A stretch of 33,245 nt of DNA. Origin: an uncultured Lachnospiraceae bacterium. Lineage in GTDB: Bacteria > Bacillota > Clostridia > Lachnospirales > Lachnospiraceae. Each line of letters opens with the position of its first letter. Within the stretch, counting starts at the first letter, position 1. The translations under genes were made by a program, and so were the position numbers. The notes under the pieces are model-generated. The model ran no database searches, was not told the origin of the DNA, and worked only from the letters and a program-made list of their open reading frames with translations. The DNA is taken from positions 1-33,245 of the forward strand of contig ONEK01000022.1 in the NCBI GenBank assembly GCA_900316855.1, in the 5' to 3' direction. This document shows positions 1-9,208 of this stretch, in pieces.

Positions 1-25
1 TGCAGCCTGAGTAACATCAGGTAGT

Positions 26-59
26 GGGTGATGGCTCACCCGGGCCGGCTCTGCCGGCC
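26..59. repeat. Two adjacent perfect hairpins at the broken end of the first gene
   Basis: Two inverted repeats stand back to back. GGGTGA (26-31) pairs with TCACCC (36-41) over a TGGC loop, and GGCCGGC (43-49) pairs with GCCGGCC (53-59) over a TCT loop. No T-tract follows, so this is not a classical terminator. The pair lies just before the point where homology of the following gene begins, which suggests a rearrangement junction or the edge of a palindromic repeat element. The element family is not recognised. Confidence 0.55.
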
Positions 60-1230
60 GAATGTTGGATTTTGCAATACTTTTAAGCAACAAAGCCATG
101 CATACAGCAGAAGAAAATTCGTTATTGTCATTGATGAATGGGACTGCATCTTCCGGGAATACAGGGAAGACCAGAAGGCGCAGAGGCGTTATCTTGATTT
201 CCTGAGGGAATGGCTGAAGGACAAGGCTTACCTCGGACTGGTATACATGACGGGCATTCTCCCGATCAAGAAATATGGAACGCATTCGGCTCTGAACATG
301 TTCACGGAATTCTCGATGGATAACCCCAGCGTGCTGTCGGAGTTTGTCGGATTCACGGAAGATGAGGTCAGACATCTGTGCAGGCGCTACGGGATGGATT
401 ATGAGGAATGCAGGGCAAGGTATGACGGATTCTGTTTTCCTCAGTCCGGTCATGCGTACAATCCGAATTCCATCGTGAAGGCGATGCTGCTGCGCCAGTT
501 CGATGATTACTGGAACCAGACCGAAACCTATGAAGCACTCCGCATATATATTGATATGAATTATGATAGCCTCCGGGACGCCATCCTCCGGCTGATGGCA
601 GGCGGACGGCAGGTGATCAATACAGATGGTTTCCAGAATGATATGACCACATTTGCCAACGCGGATGACGTCATGACATTGCTGGTGCATCTGGGCTACC
701 TCGGCTATGACTTCGAAACGAAGGAGGTATTTATCCAGAACCGGGAGATCCTGCAGGAGTTCGTGACCGCGACAACAGCGAAGAATGCCTGGGATGAGGT
801 CGTGAAATCTGTGAAGCGTTCGAATGAGCTGCTGAAAGCAGTGTGGAACCGGGACGAGGAGACGGCAGCGTCCTATATGGAGAATGCGCATCTCGAAACG
901 AGCCATCTGCAATACAACGATGAAAACGCGCTGTCGTATACCATTTCCCTTGCATTCTATGCCGCAAGGCAGTATTACACGGTTGTGAGGGAGCTTCCAT
1001 CGGGAAAGGGCTTTGCGGATCTTGCCTTTCTTCCGCGGAAGAAGTACGCGGACAAACCGGCTATGATTGTCGAGCTGAAATGGAATCAGGATGCAGATAC
1101 AGCCATCCGGCAGATCCATGCTCGGCAGTATCCGGAAGGACTGTCGGAATATCAGGGAAATCTTCTGCTGGTCGGGATCAGTTACGACAGGAAGACAAGG
1201 AAGCACAGCTGCGTTATTGAACAAGTCTGA
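28..1230 (+). pseudogene. Truncated AAA-ATPase-like / PD-(D/E)XK nuclease-domain protein
   Basis: The frame matches the family that pairs an AAA-ATPase-like domain (PF09820) with a C-terminal PD-(D/E)XK domain (PF08011), common in Lachnospiraceae and Bacteroidota and of unsettled function. Homology starts near residue 28 with the Walker B strand FVIVIDEWD. The C-terminal nuclease-like core is visible as GKGFADLAFLP followed by AMIVELKW. Full members are usually well over 500 residues and begin with a Walker A P-loop. Here the P-loop half is absent, the first roughly 28 residues look unrelated, and an in-frame stop lies at 22-24. ATP binding is therefore probably lost and the gene is best read as a remnant. 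The window edge does not explain the loss because the frame is closed inside the window. It has no evident functional link to the polymer genes that follow. Confidence 0.75.
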
Positions 1231-1429
1231 GCCGGTATGTATTCCTGAAGAAGGCGGCAAAGTACCGGTGAGAGCGGGGAGCAGAGAGAAAACGTGTCAA
1301 AAGAACCGTCCGCTGACACACCTGTTGACACGTCCATCCGGCAACAGAAAAACGATCTCAACTTCGTGGAAAACCATAACGGATTATCCCGTGCCGTGCT
1401 GCGCCGATAATATCATGGGGTGAGGGGCA
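1231..1429. other. Intergenic gap before the surface-polymer cluster
   Basis: These 199 bases hold no convincing gene. They contain the dispersed-repeat-like element at 1294-1319 and an isolated TTGACA at 1325-1330 with no acceptable -10 at normal spacing. A GATAAT at 1406-1411 is a possible -10 without a good -35. A GGGGTGA at 1417-1423 is well placed as the ribosome binding site of the next gene. The cluster promoter was not identified with confidence. Confidence 0.5.
1294..1319. repeat. Dispersed GTGTCA...TGACAC element, copy 1
   Basis: The six-base inverted repeat GTGTCA/TGACAC encloses AAAAGAACCGTCCGC-like sequence. This resembles short intergenic repeats seen in many copies in Clostridia and other bacteria with a GTGTCAAAAAGAACCGTCC-type core. 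A related copy occurs at 19361-19390, so the two bracket the surface-polymer cluster. Copy number in the genome cannot be seen from this window. Confidence 0.55.
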
Positions 1430-2956
1430 ATGAAGGTCTTATCGATGTATCTGCCGCAGTTTCACAGGACGAAGGAAAATGACGCCTGGTGGGGCGAGGG
1501 CTTTACGGAGTGGACGGCGGTAAGAAGGGCGAAGCCTCTGTTTGAAGGGCATGACGAGCCGCGGAAACCGCTGGATGACAACTATTATAACCTGCTGGAT
1601 AAGGAGACGATGCAGTGGCAGGCCGCCCTCATGCGGAAATACGGCATCGACGGGCAGGTGTTCTACCATTACTACTTCAGGGATGGCAGGAAAATTCTCG
1701 AAAAGCCGGCGGAGAACCTTCTGAAGTGGCAGGATATTGATATGCCGTTCTGCTTCTCCTGGGCGAATGAATCGTGGATCCGTTCGTGGTCCAACATCTA
1801 CGGCGTAAACGGCAATGCATGGTTTGATTCATTCGATAAGCAGAGTGGAAAAACAGAAGGCTCCGGCATTCTTCTGGAGCAGTCGTACGGCGGCAGAAGG
1901 GAGTGGGACGAACACTTCCGTTATCTGCTGCCGTTTTTCAAGGACAGACGTTATATCTGTTACGAGGGGAAACCGGTTTTTCTGATCTACAGGGCCGGCC
2001 TGATTCCCTGCCTTAAGGATATGCTGGAGCGCTGGCGGGAGCTGGCGAAGCAGAACGGCCTTCCGGGGCTTTATCTTATCACCACTTACGGAGACAGAGC
2101 TGAGCTGTTTGACAACACCCTGCTGCAGGAGCCGCAAAGCACCCTCCGCGAGCTGGAACTGGAACGCAGAGACGGTCTTCCGGGCATGAAAGACTATACC
2201 GCGCTGTGCCAGACTGCGCTGAGCAGACGTCCGGAACCTAATACCTGTCTCAGTGCATTTCCGGGCTATGATGATACGCCCCGCCGCGGAACAGGCGGAA
2301 CCGCAGTAACCGGCAGCAGCCCGGAGCTGTTTGCCTTATTTCTGGAACATCAGCTGGAGAAGGCACAGAGCCTGCAAAGTCCGTTCTTCTTCATCAATGC
2401 GTGGAATGAATGGGGCGAGGGGATGTATCTGGAGCCGGACAAGCGTTACGGCTTCGGGTATCTCCGGGCAGTCCGCGACGCGAGGAAAGTAGCGGCTCTG
2501 TCTTCGCCGCAGCAGGAAGTGCCCGGCGCGGCGAAGCCTGCAGGCTGCGCGGTTTCCTCTCAGACCGATAGAAAAATACAGAAATACCGGGGCTACTGGG
2601 AGATCATGGATCGGTGGCTTTCCATGCATGACAACGGAACGTCCCCCGCAGACCTGCTGAAGGAGCGGGGCATCACCTCGATATCCCTGTATGGCGTCGG
2701 GATGCTGGGCATGCACCTGGTGAAGGACCTTCAGGCAAACGGGATTGCGATTGAATACGGCGTCGACCGGATGCGCTATGGAATCGACATCGGCTTCCGG
2801 GTCTATTCCCCGGATGAGGAGCTGCCGGAGACAGAATGCATGATCATCACGGTTCCCAGCGAATTTGAATCCATCAGGAGTACGCTTGCCGGGAAAGTGA
2901 AAGGAGAGCTCCTGAATATCGGGGAACTGATTCTGTCGTGGGGAACCGCAGAATGA
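1430..2956 (+). CDS. WbsX-like glycosyltransferase/GH99-like protein with C-terminal Rossmann module
   Basis: Residues 1 to about 350 match the WbsX family (PF14307, GH99-like fold), which is found in O-antigen and capsule clusters. The start MKVLSMYLPQFH, the WWGEGFTEWTAV segment and NEWGEGMYLEPD near residues 323-336 are family hallmarks. The family is presumed to act in building or trimming surface glycans, but its reaction is not firmly established. After a short variable linker (about 355-385), residues about 413-508 form an unrelated Rossmann-like module with a glycine-rich turn YGVGMLG near 421-427. Similar modules occur in five other proteins of this cluster. The ATG at 1430 is preceded by GGGGTGA. 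This is the first gene of an eleven-gene plus-strand cluster. Base composition here is visibly less GC-rich than from 6000 onwards. Confidence 0.85.
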   Translation: MKVLSMYLPQFHRTKENDAWWGEGFTEWTAVRRAKPLFEGHDEPRKPLDDNYYNLLDKETMQWQAALMRKYGIDGQVFYHYYFRDGRKILEKPAENLLKWQDIDMPFCFSWANESWIRSWSNIYGVNGNAWFDSFDKQSGKTEGSGILLEQSYGGRREWDEHFRYLLPFFKDRRYICYEGKPVFLIYRAGLIPCLKDMLERWRELAKQNGLPGLYLITTYGDRAELFDNTLLQEPQSTLRELELERRDGLPGMKDYTALCQTALSRRPEPNTCLSAFPGYDDTPRRGTGGTAVTGSSPELFALFLEHQLEKAQSLQSPFFFINAWNEWGEGMYLEPDKRYGFGYLRAVRDARKVAALSSPQQEVPGAAKPAGCAVSSQTDRKIQKYRGYWEIMDRWLSMHDNGTSPADLLKERGITSISLYGVGMLGMHLVKDLQANGIAIEYGVDRMRYGIDIGFRVYSPDEELPETECMIITVPSEFESIRSTLAGKVKGELLNIGELILSWGTAE

Positions 2957-2993
2957 CTTCTGCCGTATCCGTACCGCGGAACGCAAAATCATC

Positions 2994-4421
2994 ATGAAAA
3001 TTGTTGTTTTCGGACATGGGAAATTCTATGAGCACAGGAAGCACCTGATTCCGGAGAGCGATGAAATTATCGCGTTCCTTGATAACGACGCTTTGAAGCA
3101 GGCAAGCGCGGCACAGGGCATACCGGTGCTGGCACCGGAGCAGCTGGGAGCGCTGGAATATGATTCTGTAGTGATCATGAGCGTTCACGCGGCACAGATG
3201 AGGGAACAGCTGTCCCGGCTCGGAGTTCCTTCAGCACAGGTACTAGGCTGGAAGGAATATCTGGCCCTGTCGCCTGAGGCATTCCCGGAAGAGAGCAGGA
3301 CGTATCTGGGGCAGTTGTACCGAAATAAAAACCGGAAGAAAAAGGTCCTGATACTGTCCACCTATATCGATTATACCGGGGCTCCCATGGCGGCAATCAG
3401 TGCCTGCATGGCACTGGAAGGAAGAGGGTATGAGGCTGTCCTCGCGGCAGAAGGGTGTGATCCCGTGCGCGGGAGGGAGCTGTCCGAAGAAGGTATACGA
3501 TGGATCTGCCTTCCTTCGCTGCCGGTTCTGCCTGCTTCAGTCCTGGAAGCAATTGCACAGTTTGATTACTGCCTTGTGAATACCTTCGTGATGGGAAGGG
3601 CGGCCGCACAGCTTGCCGGCATCCTGCCGACTCTCTGGTGGCTCCATGAGGCTTCACTCTGGTTTGAGAAAACGCGCAGGGATGACCCATTGCCGAAGGA
3701 AGCCATCCCTGGGAGGGTGTCTGTCCGGGCTGTTTCCGAAATCCCCGGAAGGATATTTACATCGCTGTATCCGGATATCCGCTGCGGACTTCTGCCGTAC
3801 GGGCTGCCGGACTTTTGCGGAATGACTCCTTCGGAAAGGAACTGCTGTACGGATCCTTGCCGAAGCACGAATGGGACACGTCTTGTATTCGCAGTGATCG
3901 GCACCGTGGAGGAGAGAAAGGGTCAGGATATATTTATTGAGGCGATCCGCAGAATGAAATATCAGGACAGAGCGGATTTCATGGTTGTCGGGCAATACAA
4001 TGATACAGAATATGTGCGCGGAGTCCTTGCTGATGCAGCGGCATATCCGAATATCACATTTACAGGAGTGCTGCCAAGAAGCCGGATCCATGAATTGTTC
4101 AGGGATATAGATGTTCTTGTCTGTCCATCACGTGAGGATCCGCTCCCGATCACGGTCACTGAGGGCTTCATGAACCATAAGCTCTGCATCGTGTCGACCG
4201 GAACGGGAACGGCCGGATTGATTCATAATGGAACAGATGGCTTTGTTTTTCGATCGGGGAACGCGGAAGAGCTGGCCGGGCTGATGGATCATATTGTACA
4301 GGCTCCCGAGCAATGCGCGGATATCGGTGATCGCGGGAGGGAAATCTATGAAGACATCTTCTCCATGGATTCCTTTGCAGACCGGCTGGAAACAGCATTC
4401 AGAGAGAGCGCGGAAATGTAG
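2994..4421 (+). CDS. Rossmann module fused to GT4-family glycosyltransferase
   Basis: The N-terminal 100 residues form a Rossmann-like module beginning MKIVVFGHGKFYEHRK, with FLDNDALKQ at the second strand. It is of the same type as the C-terminal module of the preceding gene. From about residue 117 there is a GT-B fold of the GT4 family (Glycos_transf_1). It shows VIGTVEERKGQDIFIEAI as the donor-domain start and CPSREDPLPITVTEGF near 377-392, which carries the two glutamates of the family's EX7E-type motif. It probably transfers a sugar from a nucleotide donor in the cytoplasm during assembly of the surface polymer. Donor and acceptor cannot be read from sequence. The ribosome binding site is weak, and a 37-base gap separates it from the previous gene. 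Confidence 0.85.
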   Translation: MKIVVFGHGKFYEHRKHLIPESDEIIAFLDNDALKQASAAQGIPVLAPEQLGALEYDSVVIMSVHAAQMREQLSRLGVPSAQVLGWKEYLALSPEAFPEESRTYLGQLYRNKNRKKKVLILSTYIDYTGAPMAAISACMALEGRGYEAVLAAEGCDPVRGRELSEEGIRWICLPSLPVLPASVLEAIAQFDYCLVNTFVMGRAAAQLAGILPTLWWLHEASLWFEKTRRDDPLPKEAIPGRVSVRAVSEIPGRIFTSLYPDIRCGLLPYGLPDFCGMTPSERNCCTDPCRSTNGTRLVFAVIGTVEERKGQDIFIEAIRRMKYQDRADFMVVGQYNDTEYVRGVLADAAAYPNITFTGVLPRSRIHELFRDIDVLVCPSREDPLPITVTEGFMNHKLCIVSTGTGTAGLIHNGTDGFVFRSGNAEELAGLMDHIVQAPEQCADIGDRGREIYEDIFSMDSFADRLETAFRESAEM

Positions 4422-4493
4422 AGCCAGCCCTCCTGGAGGCTGCAGAGAGATACGAAAAAGGCTGCATGCCGGTGCAGACTTCGTGAGGTAGAA

Positions 4494-5990
4494 ATGAGGG
4501 AACTTCACAGTATAGCGGACAACATTGATCTGCTGAAAGGGACAGAAATTTTCATCTACGGGGATGGGCTGTATGGCAGCATGACATGCAGGTATCTCTC
4601 TTGCCTGGGGATCAGGGCAGCGTCCGTGCTGGTTTCGGACATCGCGGGAAAGCAGGAGCTTTTTCATGGAGTCCCTGTGGAAGCTTTTGAAGCAGAGAAG
4701 CAGCGAATACGCGGCAATACGGTTATCCTTGCCATGTCTGAAAAGCACGCCGGTACGGTACAGGAGAGTGTTCTTGCATGTGAACCGGCTTATATTGTGC
4801 GGGTTTCGGGGGATCTGTATCAGGAAATGCTCCGTTACTTCTACAGTTCCCTGCCGATTGTGCGGAATAAGCTGTTTGTGAGCTGCTTCTTCGGAAAGGG
4901 CGGGTTTCGCGACAATCCGAGAGCGGTTGTGGAGGAAATCTTCCGCCGGAAGAAGACAGGTGACCCGATTGCGGGCGACATTGACATCGTGTGGGAGCTG
5001 GCGGATCCGGAAGGTGTATCAATGCCGGAAGGCATCCGCGTCGTGAAGGAGAAGACGGAGGAATATTACAGGGAGCTGAACTCGGCGGGCGTGATATTAA
5101 TCAATGATTATCCCGGAATAAACGGGCTGGTGAAGAAGGAACAGCAGTTTATCGTTAATACCTGGCACGGGACCGGACCATTTAAAACAGTTTATAATGC
5201 AACAGCTGATTTTCCGGAAGAGGAAAGAGAGCGCCTTAAAAAAGATATCTCCCAAACAGATGCCATGATCTGTGCAGCAAAGCAGTATCATGATGCTTAT
5301 CAGAGCGCCTTCCTGTATCATGGAACCATCTATGATTATGGGTATCCCAGAAATGATGTCCTCCTGCGGGACGCCGAGAGAAAAGCCTGCTGGGAGAAAA
5401 TACGATCCTTTTATGGGATCCGGGATACGGAAAAAATTGTTTTATACGCGCCGACATTCCGTCATAACGGACAGGACGGCTTTGGAATGTATGATCTCGG
5501 GATGGATCAGGTCCTTTCTGCCCTGGAGAAGCGCTTCGGCAGCAGCTTCCGTCTGCTGTACCGCTATCATCATGTGCTGTGGCATGACCTGAAGAGGGAG
5601 AAGAAATTTGCGGATGGCATTGACGCTACGGACTATCCTGACATCATGGATCTTCTCGCAGCAGCCGATGTATTGATTACCGATTACTCCTCCTGTATGT
5701 GGGACTTCTCCCTGATGTACCGGCCTGTTTTCCTTTATCATAAGGATATCAGCGAGTATGAGGACGACCGGGGGTTCTTCTGGCCGCCGGAGCGGTGGCC
5801 GTACCCGAGGGCGCATTCGACAGAGGAGATGTGCGACGAGATCCTGCATTTCGACGAGGACGCGTACCACAGGGCGCTGGACCGATTCTTCGAGGAGGAT
5901 CCCTCCTATGATGACGGGCATGCCTCGGAGCGGGTGGTGGATCTTATCGAGGATGTCATGGTACATCCGGAAAAATACGGAAAGGCCTGA
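4494..5990 (+). CDS. CDP-glycerol glycerophosphotransferase (TagB/TagF-like) with N-terminal Rossmann module
   Basis: Residues about 125-490 match the CDP-glycerol glycerophosphotransferase family (PF04464), which moves glycerol-phosphate from CDP-glycerol onto a lipid-linked teichoic acid or similar polymer. Landmarks are WHGTGPFK at about 224-231, APTFRHNG, a histidine pair in YRYHHVLW near 356-363 and ITDYSS at 395-400. In studied TagF enzymes the two conserved histidine regions are catalytic. The first 110 residues are not the usual acceptor-half start but a Rossmann-like module with IFIYGDGLYG, comparable to those of its neighbours. GAGGTA upstream supports the ATG at 4494. The donor CDP-glycerol could come from the TagD-like domain encoded at 9234-11771. 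The codons are more AT-rich than in the genes after 6017. Confidence 0.88.
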   Translation: MRELHSIADNIDLLKGTEIFIYGDGLYGSMTCRYLSCLGIRAASVLVSDIAGKQELFHGVPVEAFEAEKQRIRGNTVILAMSEKHAGTVQESVLACEPAYIVRVSGDLYQEMLRYFYSSLPIVRNKLFVSCFFGKGGFRDNPRAVVEEIFRRKKTGDPIAGDIDIVWELADPEGVSMPEGIRVVKEKTEEYYRELNSAGVILINDYPGINGLVKKEQQFIVNTWHGTGPFKTVYNATADFPEEERERLKKDISQTDAMICAAKQYHDAYQSAFLYHGTIYDYGYPRNDVLLRDAERKACWEKIRSFYGIRDTEKIVLYAPTFRHNGQDGFGMYDLGMDQVLSALEKRFGSSFRLLYRYHHVLWHDLKREKKFADGIDATDYPDIMDLLAAADVLITDYSSCMWDFSLMYRPVFLYHKDISEYEDDRGFFWPPERWPYPRAHSTEEMCDEILHFDEDAYHRALDRFFEEDPSYDDGHASERVVDLIEDVMVHPEKYGKA

Positions 5991-6016
5991 AATGCGGAAC
6001 GACCTGAGGTTTCAAG

Positions 6017-7330
6017 ATGCCTGAAAAGGGGAAGATTTCGGTAATCGTACCGGTCTATAACGTAAAGAGCTATCTGCCGCAGTGTATCGACAGCATCCTG
6101 CAGCAGACGTATGACAGACTGGAGATTCTGTGCATCGACGACGGGTCCACGGATGGATGCGGAGAGCTGCTGGACGGATACGCAGCTTTGCATCGAAACC
6201 TGAAAGTTCTGCATGTGCCGAACGCGGGGTACGGCGCGGCGATCAACCGCGGACTGGATGCGGCATCAGGCGAATATATCGGCATCGTCGAGAGCGACGA
6301 CTGGATTCTGCCGCAGATGTATGCTTCTCTCTATGAAGCCGCAGCAGAGCACGACTTCCCGGACGTTGTAAAGGCGGACGCGGTTTTCTGCTGGGATTCG
6401 TACGGGTACCGATACCGGTGGCACCGCGCCGACCTCGAGGAGGACTACGGGGGGGTCCTCAGGAAACCGGACTTCAGGAAGAGACTTGAGTTCTTCATGA
6501 ATATCTGGACGGGAATTTACCGGCGGGAATTCCTGGAGCAGTATGGCATCCGGTGTCACGAGACGCCGGGCGCCTCGTATCAGGACAACGGGTTCTGGTT
6601 TCAGACGATGACGTTTGCGGACTCGGTACTGTTTGTTGACAATGCCTGGTATATGTACCGGCAGGACAATGCCGGCTCGTCGTTCCGCTCTGCCGGAAAG
6701 CCGCTTGCGATGGCGGGGGAATATACGTGGCTTGAGGGCGAGCTTACACAAAAGGATGCCGGCCAAGAGGCACTTGACCGGTGCCATTATTTCCGGCTCG
6801 TCCGCAACTACGGCTCGTGGCTTCGGACGTCCTCGGAGTACAAAGACGCGCTGCTGCCGGTGATGCTGTCCGATTATGAGAAGTATCAGGACACGGTTCC
6901 CGCGGAAGGGTTTGTTCATGATGAATATCAGCTGTTCCTGAAGGATCCTGCGGGCCTTACGCTCGCGCAGAAGCATTTCCGGGAGAGGACGTTCCGGCAG
7001 TGGGACAGTGCGGAGCGGATTGTAATTTACGGGGCGGGAACGCATTCGGAGCAGATGCTGCGCATGCTCCTGAACTACGGCTGCGGCGACCGGGTGCTGG
7101 GCTTTGCAGTGACGGACGCGGCGGGTCAGAGAGACCATATCGGGGAATATCCGGTGGTGGCGCTGAAGGAGCTTGCCGGGAAAATCGACTTTGCCACGAC
7201 GGCCTTCGTCCTGTCCGTGTTCGTGCGCTCGCGGTATTACGCGGAGATGACGGCGCAGCTGCGGGCGCTGGACGTGCCGGAATGGACGAACGCGGACGAG
7301 ATGTTCCGGTATCTGTATCTGATCAGCTGA
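6017..7330 (+). CDS. GT2-family glycosyltransferase with C-terminal Rossmann module
   Basis: The first 110 residues are a classical GT-A family 2 domain: ISVIVPVYNV, the nucleotide-binding IDDGSTDG, and the metal-binding VESDDW. It is predicted to move a sugar from an NDP donor in the cytoplasm. The specificity is unknown. A helical region follows, then from about residue 333 a Rossmann-like module with ERIVIYGAGTHSEQML at 333-348. This is the third architecture in the cluster to carry that module. The gene starts 26 bases after the glycerophosphotransferase stop. From here to the end of the cluster the sequence is more GC-rich than in the three genes before it. Confidence 0.87.
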   Translation: MPEKGKISVIVPVYNVKSYLPQCIDSILQQTYDRLEILCIDDGSTDGCGELLDGYAALHRNLKVLHVPNAGYGAAINRGLDAASGEYIGIVESDDWILPQMYASLYEAAAEHDFPDVVKADAVFCWDSYGYRYRWHRADLEEDYGGVLRKPDFRKRLEFFMNIWTGIYRREFLEQYGIRCHETPGASYQDNGFWFQTMTFADSVLFVDNAWYMYRQDNAGSSFRSAGKPLAMAGEYTWLEGELTQKDAGQEALDRCHYFRLVRNYGSWLRTSSEYKDALLPVMLSDYEKYQDTVPAEGFVHDEYQLFLKDPAGLTLAQKHFRERTFRQWDSAERIVIYGAGTHSEQMLRMLLNYGCGDRVLGFAVTDAAGQRDHIGEYPVVALKELAGKIDFATTAFVLSVFVRSRYYAEMTAQLRALDVPEWTNADEMFRYLYLIS

Positions 7331-7348
7331 CAGAAGAGGTGTATTACA

Positions 7349-8077
7349 ATGGGTCAGAATATTGCGATCGTCATAGCGGCGGGCTCCGGCCAGCGCATGG
7401 GGCAGGATATCCCGAAGCAGTTCATCAATGTATACGACAAGCCGGTGCTGATCTACACGCTGGAGAGCTTCCAGCGACATCCCCAGATCGACGCGATCGA
7501 GGTGGTGTGTCTCGACGGGTGGCTTGACGTTGTCCGCGCCTACGCGAGGCAGTTCAACATCACGAAGCTGAAATGGATTATCCCGGGAGGCGCTACCGGG
7601 CAGGAGTCCATCCGAAACGGGGTTTACAACCTGGAGGGAACTGCCGGGAAGGAGGATCTCATTGTCGTGCATGACGGGATCCGCCCGCTCATGGATGCCG
7701 CCATCCTGACCGACGTGCTGCTGGTTGCCGGAAAATATGGGAACGCTGTGACAGCCCTGCCGTACAACGAGCAGATTTTCGTCGTGAACAGGGACGACCC
7801 GTCGACGACGAGCGAGTACATTCCCCGCGAGACGCTGATGCGTGTTTCCACGCCGCAGGCGTACCGGTTTGACCTGATCGACGCGAAATACCATGAGGCC
7901 TTTGAGAAGAATATCGGCGTCGCGGGTTCGAATTATACGAACACGATGATGGTACAGCTGGGTGTCACGCTTCATTTCGCGGCAGGCTCGGACAAAAACA
8001 TCAAGCTGACGACGAAGGATGACCTCGAGCTGTTCAAGGCTTACCTGAAATCGGACCGGGATACGTGGCTGAAGTAA
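7349..8077 (+). CDS. IspD/TarI-family cytidylyltransferase
   Basis: The 242-residue protein matches the IspD/TarI family (PF01128) along its length. AAGSGQRMGQDIPKQF near residues 10-25 is the CTP-binding loop, VVHDGIRPL supplies the conserved aspartate-arginine segment, and GSDKNIKLTTKDDL is the usual C-terminal motif. The family transfers CMP from CTP to a sugar-alcohol phosphate. Members in polymer clusters are often ribitol-5-phosphate cytidylyltransferases (TarI), whereas the housekeeping member makes CDP-methylerythritol. The surrounding genes favour a TarI-like role in activating a polyol or sugar phosphate, but the substrate is inferred. No TarJ-type reductase is next to it. An extended SDR follows 19 bases later and may act in the same branch. 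GAGGTG precedes the ATG. Confidence 0.85.
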   Translation: MGQNIAIVIAAGSGQRMGQDIPKQFINVYDKPVLIYTLESFQRHPQIDAIEVVCLDGWLDVVRAYARQFNITKLKWIIPGGATGQESIRNGVYNLEGTAGKEDLIVVHDGIRPLMDAAILTDVLLVAGKYGNAVTALPYNEQIFVVNRDDPSTTSEYIPRETLMRVSTPQAYRFDLIDAKYHEAFEKNIGVAGSNYTNTMMVQLGVTLHFAAGSDKNIKLTTKDDLELFKAYLKSDRDTWLK

Positions 8078-8096
8078 GACAGGAGGTGCCCTGCAG

Positions 8097-9173
8097 ATGC
8101 AGATCGTTAACCATCCGCTCTACCGGGAGGATCTCGCCCTGATTGCAGGGCTTCCGGTCCCCTGGGAGAAGCTGCGGAATAAAACCATACTGATATCGGG
8201 TGCGTCCGGGCTGATCGGCTCCGTCCTCGTGGATGCGCTGATGTGGAAAAACAGGACGGACGGACTTGGCTGCAGAGTGCTCGCGCTCGGAAGGAATGAG
8301 AAGAGAGCCGCGGAGCGGTTTGCCTATTGCGCAGAAAGCGGGGGATTTCGCTTTATCCGCCATGATATCAACCTGCCTCTTGATCCTGAGGCGGCCGGGA
8401 GAGCGGATTTTGTCCTGCATCTTGCGAGCAATACGCACCCGCTCGCGTATTCCACGGATCCTGTCGGGACAATCACGACCAATATTTTCGGCCTGAAGAA
8501 CCTGCTGGACTACAGCGTCCGGTGCGGCGCTGAGAGATTTGCGTTTGCCTCCTCGAATGAGATTTACGGCGAGAACCGCGGCGATACGGAGAAGTTTGAC
8601 GAGCAGTACTGCGGCTATATCAACTGTAATACGCTGCGGGCGGGGTATCCGGAGAGCAAGCGCTGCGGCGAGGCGCTGTGCCAGGCGTATCGGGCGCAGT
8701 ACGGAACGGATCTCGTGATCCCGCGGCTTACGAGGTCGTACGGGCCGACGCTTCTGCCCACAGACACGAAGGCCATGAGCCAGTTCCTTGGCAACGCGCT
8801 GCATGGGGAGGACATCGTTCTGAAGAGCGAAGGAACACAGTTCTATTCCTATACCTACGCAGCGGACGCGGCCGCGGGGCTTCTGACGGTGCTGCTTAGC
8901 GGAGTAAGCGGCGAAGCCTACAACATTGCGGATGAAGCGTCTGATATCCGGCTTAAGGACCTCGCACAGGTGATTGCGGAGGCAGCAGGGAGCAGGGTCG
9001 TCTTTGAGCTTCCGGATGAGACCGAGAGCAGGGGCTACAGCAGGGCGACGAAGGCGCGTCTGGACAGCCGGAAGCTGTCGGCACTCGGCTGGAGCGCGCA
9101 CTATGACATCCGGTCGGGCGTGGAACGGACCCTGCGGATCCTGCGGGACCTGCAGAACCGGGAACGGATGTGA
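8097..9173 (+). CDS. Extended SDR, NAD-dependent epimerase/dehydratase
   Basis: The 358-residue protein belongs to the NAD-dependent epimerase/dehydratase family (PF01370). GASGLIG at about 35-41 is the NAD-binding turn, FASSNEIYGEN near 150-160 carries the active-site serine, and Y184-P-E-S-K188 is the catalytic YxxxK pair. The general plan resembles UDP-glucuronate decarboxylases and related sugar epimerases, but an N-terminal extension of about 30 residues precedes the Rossmann fold. The substrate is probably a nucleotide sugar or nucleotide polyol used by the cluster. The IspD/TarI-like gene directly upstream makes a CDP-activated compound possible. It is not the SDR reductase of Bcs1/Acs1 fusions, which is a shorter classical SDR. 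Confidence 0.83.
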   Translation: MQIVNHPLYREDLALIAGLPVPWEKLRNKTILISGASGLIGSVLVDALMWKNRTDGLGCRVLALGRNEKRAAERFAYCAESGGFRFIRHDINLPLDPEAAGRADFVLHLASNTHPLAYSTDPVGTITTNIFGLKNLLDYSVRCGAERFAFASSNEIYGENRGDTEKFDEQYCGYINCNTLRAGYPESKRCGEALCQAYRAQYGTDLVIPRLTRSYGPTLLPTDTKAMSQFLGNALHGEDIVLKSEGTQFYSYTYAADAAAGLLTVLLSGVSGEAYNIADEASDIRLKDLAQVIAEAAGSRVVFELPDETESRGYSRATKARLDSRKLSALGWSAHYDIRSGVERTLRILRDLQNRERM

Positions 9174-9208
9174 TTCTTCCCGGTGTATTGTCAGCGCGGA
9201 GGCGCGGT

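Noticed and set aside
1325..1330. TTGACA as a promoter for the polymer cluster
   Set aside because: No acceptable -10 hexamer lies 16-19 bases downstream; the hexamer is probably incidental.
1091..1423. 110-codon plus-strand frame after the first gene
   Set aside because: It overlaps the end of the pseudogene in another frame and the repeat element; no homology is recognisable.
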